A DNA stretch of 32,491 nucleotides from Candidatus Hydrogenedentota bacterium (GTDB lineage Bacteria; Hydrogenedentota; Hydrogenedentia; Hydrogenedentales; JAEUWI01), in contig JAEUWI010000071.1 in NCBI GenBank assembly GCA_016791475.1, positions 1 through 32,491 on the forward strand, read 5' to 3'. Shown here one piece after another: positions 31,312-32,491 of this stretch (its first letter is position 1; every line of letters starts with the position of its first letter). The notes beneath the pieces were generated by a model. The model ran no database searches and had not been told where the DNA came from. It saw only the letters and a list, made by a program, of their open reading frames with translations. The translations under genes were made by a program, and so were the position numbers.

Positions 31312-31434
31312 GCCGAGTCCTGCGGCGACTACGAGTGGAACGAAAAAGGTGGCGTGATACACTGGACCCACCACGATCCGGCTGGTCGCCACACTCATGG
31401 CTGGCTGAGGCATCGGGGTGCCGTTTACCAATAG
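31312..31434 (+). pseudogene. 5'-truncated copy of the DUF3465 gene
   Basis: This stretch encodes [37 protein letters not shown] and a TAG stop, and aligns with bases 30442-30564 of the intact gene at an offset of 870. A block of 42 bases is identical. Changes are mostly synonymous or conservative (E/D, K/R, S/A, L/V), so it was a separate functional copy before it lost its 5' part. No start codon or signal segment remains. Confidence 0.85.
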
Positions 31435-31452
31435 CGAAAGGCAGATCGGCCT

Positions 31453-32085
31453 ATGTGGCCACCCAACGACAGCCCAGGAAGTCCCGCCGTGTTTTCCCAA
31501 CCCTCCGCCCTGAACTTTGAAATGCCCGACTGGCTCCTGGCCTCCGCACGGAGCGCCGAACCCATGGCGTCGTACGACGCCTGCATGAACTTCGTGATCG
31601 AGGCGGCTCGCCAGAACATTGAGCGGCGGACCGGGGGCCCCTTCGCCGCAGCCATCTTCGAATCGGCCTCCGGCGCGCTGGTCTCCCTCGGCGTCAACCT
31701 CGTCACCACCCGAAACGCCTCCATGCTCCATGCGGAAATGGTGGCGATTGCCCTGGCGCAACTCAAACTTCGCACGTACGACCTGGGGCGACCTGACCTG
31801 CCAGCACACACCCTCGTGACCAGCACCGAACCCTGCGCCATGTGCCTCGGCGCCATTCCCTGGTCGGGTGTGCGACGGGTCATCACCGGGGCGCGGGACT
31901 GCGATGCGCGGGCCGTCGGCTTCGATGAAGGGCAGAAGGCCGCCGATTGGCAGGGCGGATTACGGGATCGCGGCATCGAAGTGGTCACAGACGTTCAGCG
32001 CAAGGCGGCTCGTGCGGTGCTGGAGGTCTACCGGGACCTGGGTGGAAGTATCTACAACGGCGGGCATATGGGGAACTCCGCCTGA
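31453..32085 (+). CDS. Nucleoside/cytidine-type deaminase
   Basis: This 210-residue zinc hydrolase has the deaminase motifs MLHAEMVAI (His93 zinc ligand, Glu95 proton shuttle) and TEPCAMCLGAI (Cys128 and Cys131 zinc ligands). The ending PCAMCLGAIPWSGVRRVITGA is shared with guanine deaminases and TadA-like enzymes. The C-terminus VLEVYRDLGGSIYNGG also fits guanine deaminase-like relatives. It is longer at the N-terminus than E. coli TadA. The ATG at 31453 has AAAGG at a long spacing; inner Met codons at residues 24 and 38 are alternatives. Guanine or cytosine-type deamination is more likely than tRNA editing, but this is not settled. Confidence 0.85.
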   Translation: MWPPNDSPGSPAVFSQPSALNFEMPDWLLASARSAEPMASYDACMNFVIEAARQNIERRTGGPFAAAIFESASGALVSLGVNLVTTRNASMLHAEMVAIALAQLKLRTYDLGRPDLPAHTLVTSTEPCAMCLGAIPWSGVRRVITGARDCDARAVGFDEGQKAADWQGGLRDRGIEVVTDVQRKAARAVLEVYRDLGGSIYNGGHMGNSA

Positions 32086-32491
32086 AGTTTATAATGCCAT
32101 AACTGGGCACAAACTCGACTTGCTAAGGAGTAATTGTGGTCCACTGCGCATTCTCAGCACATCTGATTGCGGCTGTATTCGTTTTGATTCTGAACATGCT
32201 CATCAAACATCCATCAAATACGGAAGAAATTGTTATTAAACAACTTACACCAATTGCGTCGATTCGCAGGCGAAATCGATCAAACAAATCTGGCCCAATA
32301 CGGCACATAACGCATCAGTTTGTTTCCAACATTCGGTTTCAGAGGACGGGTCTTGTTGGCTTGGATAGCCTCTCAAACTAGCCTTGAGGCGCTTCTTCAC
32401 CCCCAAATCCTTATCCTGAGTGATCCCCAGTTTTCGATTCTTTGCAATTGTTTGTGTAGCAGATAGTTAGCTGTTGACGTAGCGCCAAATT
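32086..32491. other. AT-richer end region with little coding signal
   Basis: Base composition drops visibly from the GC-rich genes to the left. Apart from a doubtful small frame at 32136-32381, I see no gene, RNA or clear repeat. It may be the edge of a separate accessory segment. Confidence 0.5.
32136..32381 (+). CDS. Doubtful small membrane protein
   Basis: The 81-codon frame begins at a GTG preceded by a perfect AAGGAG at 5 bases. Residues 8-24 (AHLIAAVFVLILNMLIK) could form one membrane helix, followed by a basic, polar tail. I know no homologue, and the tail has no domain features. The strong ribosome site is the only positive evidence. Confidence 0.25.
   Translation: MVHCAFSAHLIAAVFVLILNMLIKHPSNTEEIVIKQLTPIASIRRRNRSNKSGPIRHITHQFVSNIRFQRTGLVGLDSLSN

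Overview
The window is about 60% GC and carries only chromosomal-type bacterial genes. Its mix is typical of environmental Planctomycetes/Verrucomicrobia-like or Hydrogenedentota-like genomes: lipoproteins with Gly-Glu linkers, PKD and leucine-rich repeats, FG-GAP propellers, two PQQ-type propeller proteins, a DUF3160 giant, a mitochondrial-type aconitase, and palindromic intergenic repeats. The taxonomic guess is inference; no rRNA or marker gene is present.

Layout. 1-69 is the tail of a transposase. 143-478 (-) is a 7Fe ferredoxin with promoter and terminator. 690-734 holds the 3' tail of a lost FG-GAP gene. 862-1709 (-) is a tandem pair of small secreted proteins, each built from two DKGDLG-type repeats and unlike any family I know. 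2207-5430 (+) is a membrane sensor kinase with an NtrC-type sigma-54 regulator. A good -24/-12 (sigma-54) promoter lies between these blocks and points at the secreted pair, so I propose one regulatory system: kinase, enhancer-binding regulator, sigma-54, secreted repeat proteins.

5524-7984 (-) is an overlapping gene pair for an FG-GAP propeller protein and a PKD/leucine-rich-repeat lipoprotein. 8131-11244 (-) holds aconitase and a one-helix membrane protein. 11436-18257 (+) holds an EF-hand lipoprotein, a PQQ-like propeller protein and a 1107-residue DUF3160 protein. 18258-19088 has no gene and is made of inverted repeats. 19089-20270 (-) is a class V aminotransferase.

20493-23156 (-) is a three-gene operon (ABC ATPase, FtsX-type permease with a histidine-rich loop, DUF3299-like protein) resembling zinc-linked transporter operons. 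23462-27339 (+) has an APH-type kinase, an aquaporin Z and a PQQ dehydrogenase. The last 5 kb is an accessory stretch. It holds two VapBC-type toxin-antitoxin modules, one with a strong promoter and perfect palindromic operator. It also holds a secreted propeller protein, a DUF3465 protein with a truncated second copy on the far side of the second toxin module, and a nucleoside deaminase. The final 400 bases are AT-richer and hold at most one doubtful small gene.
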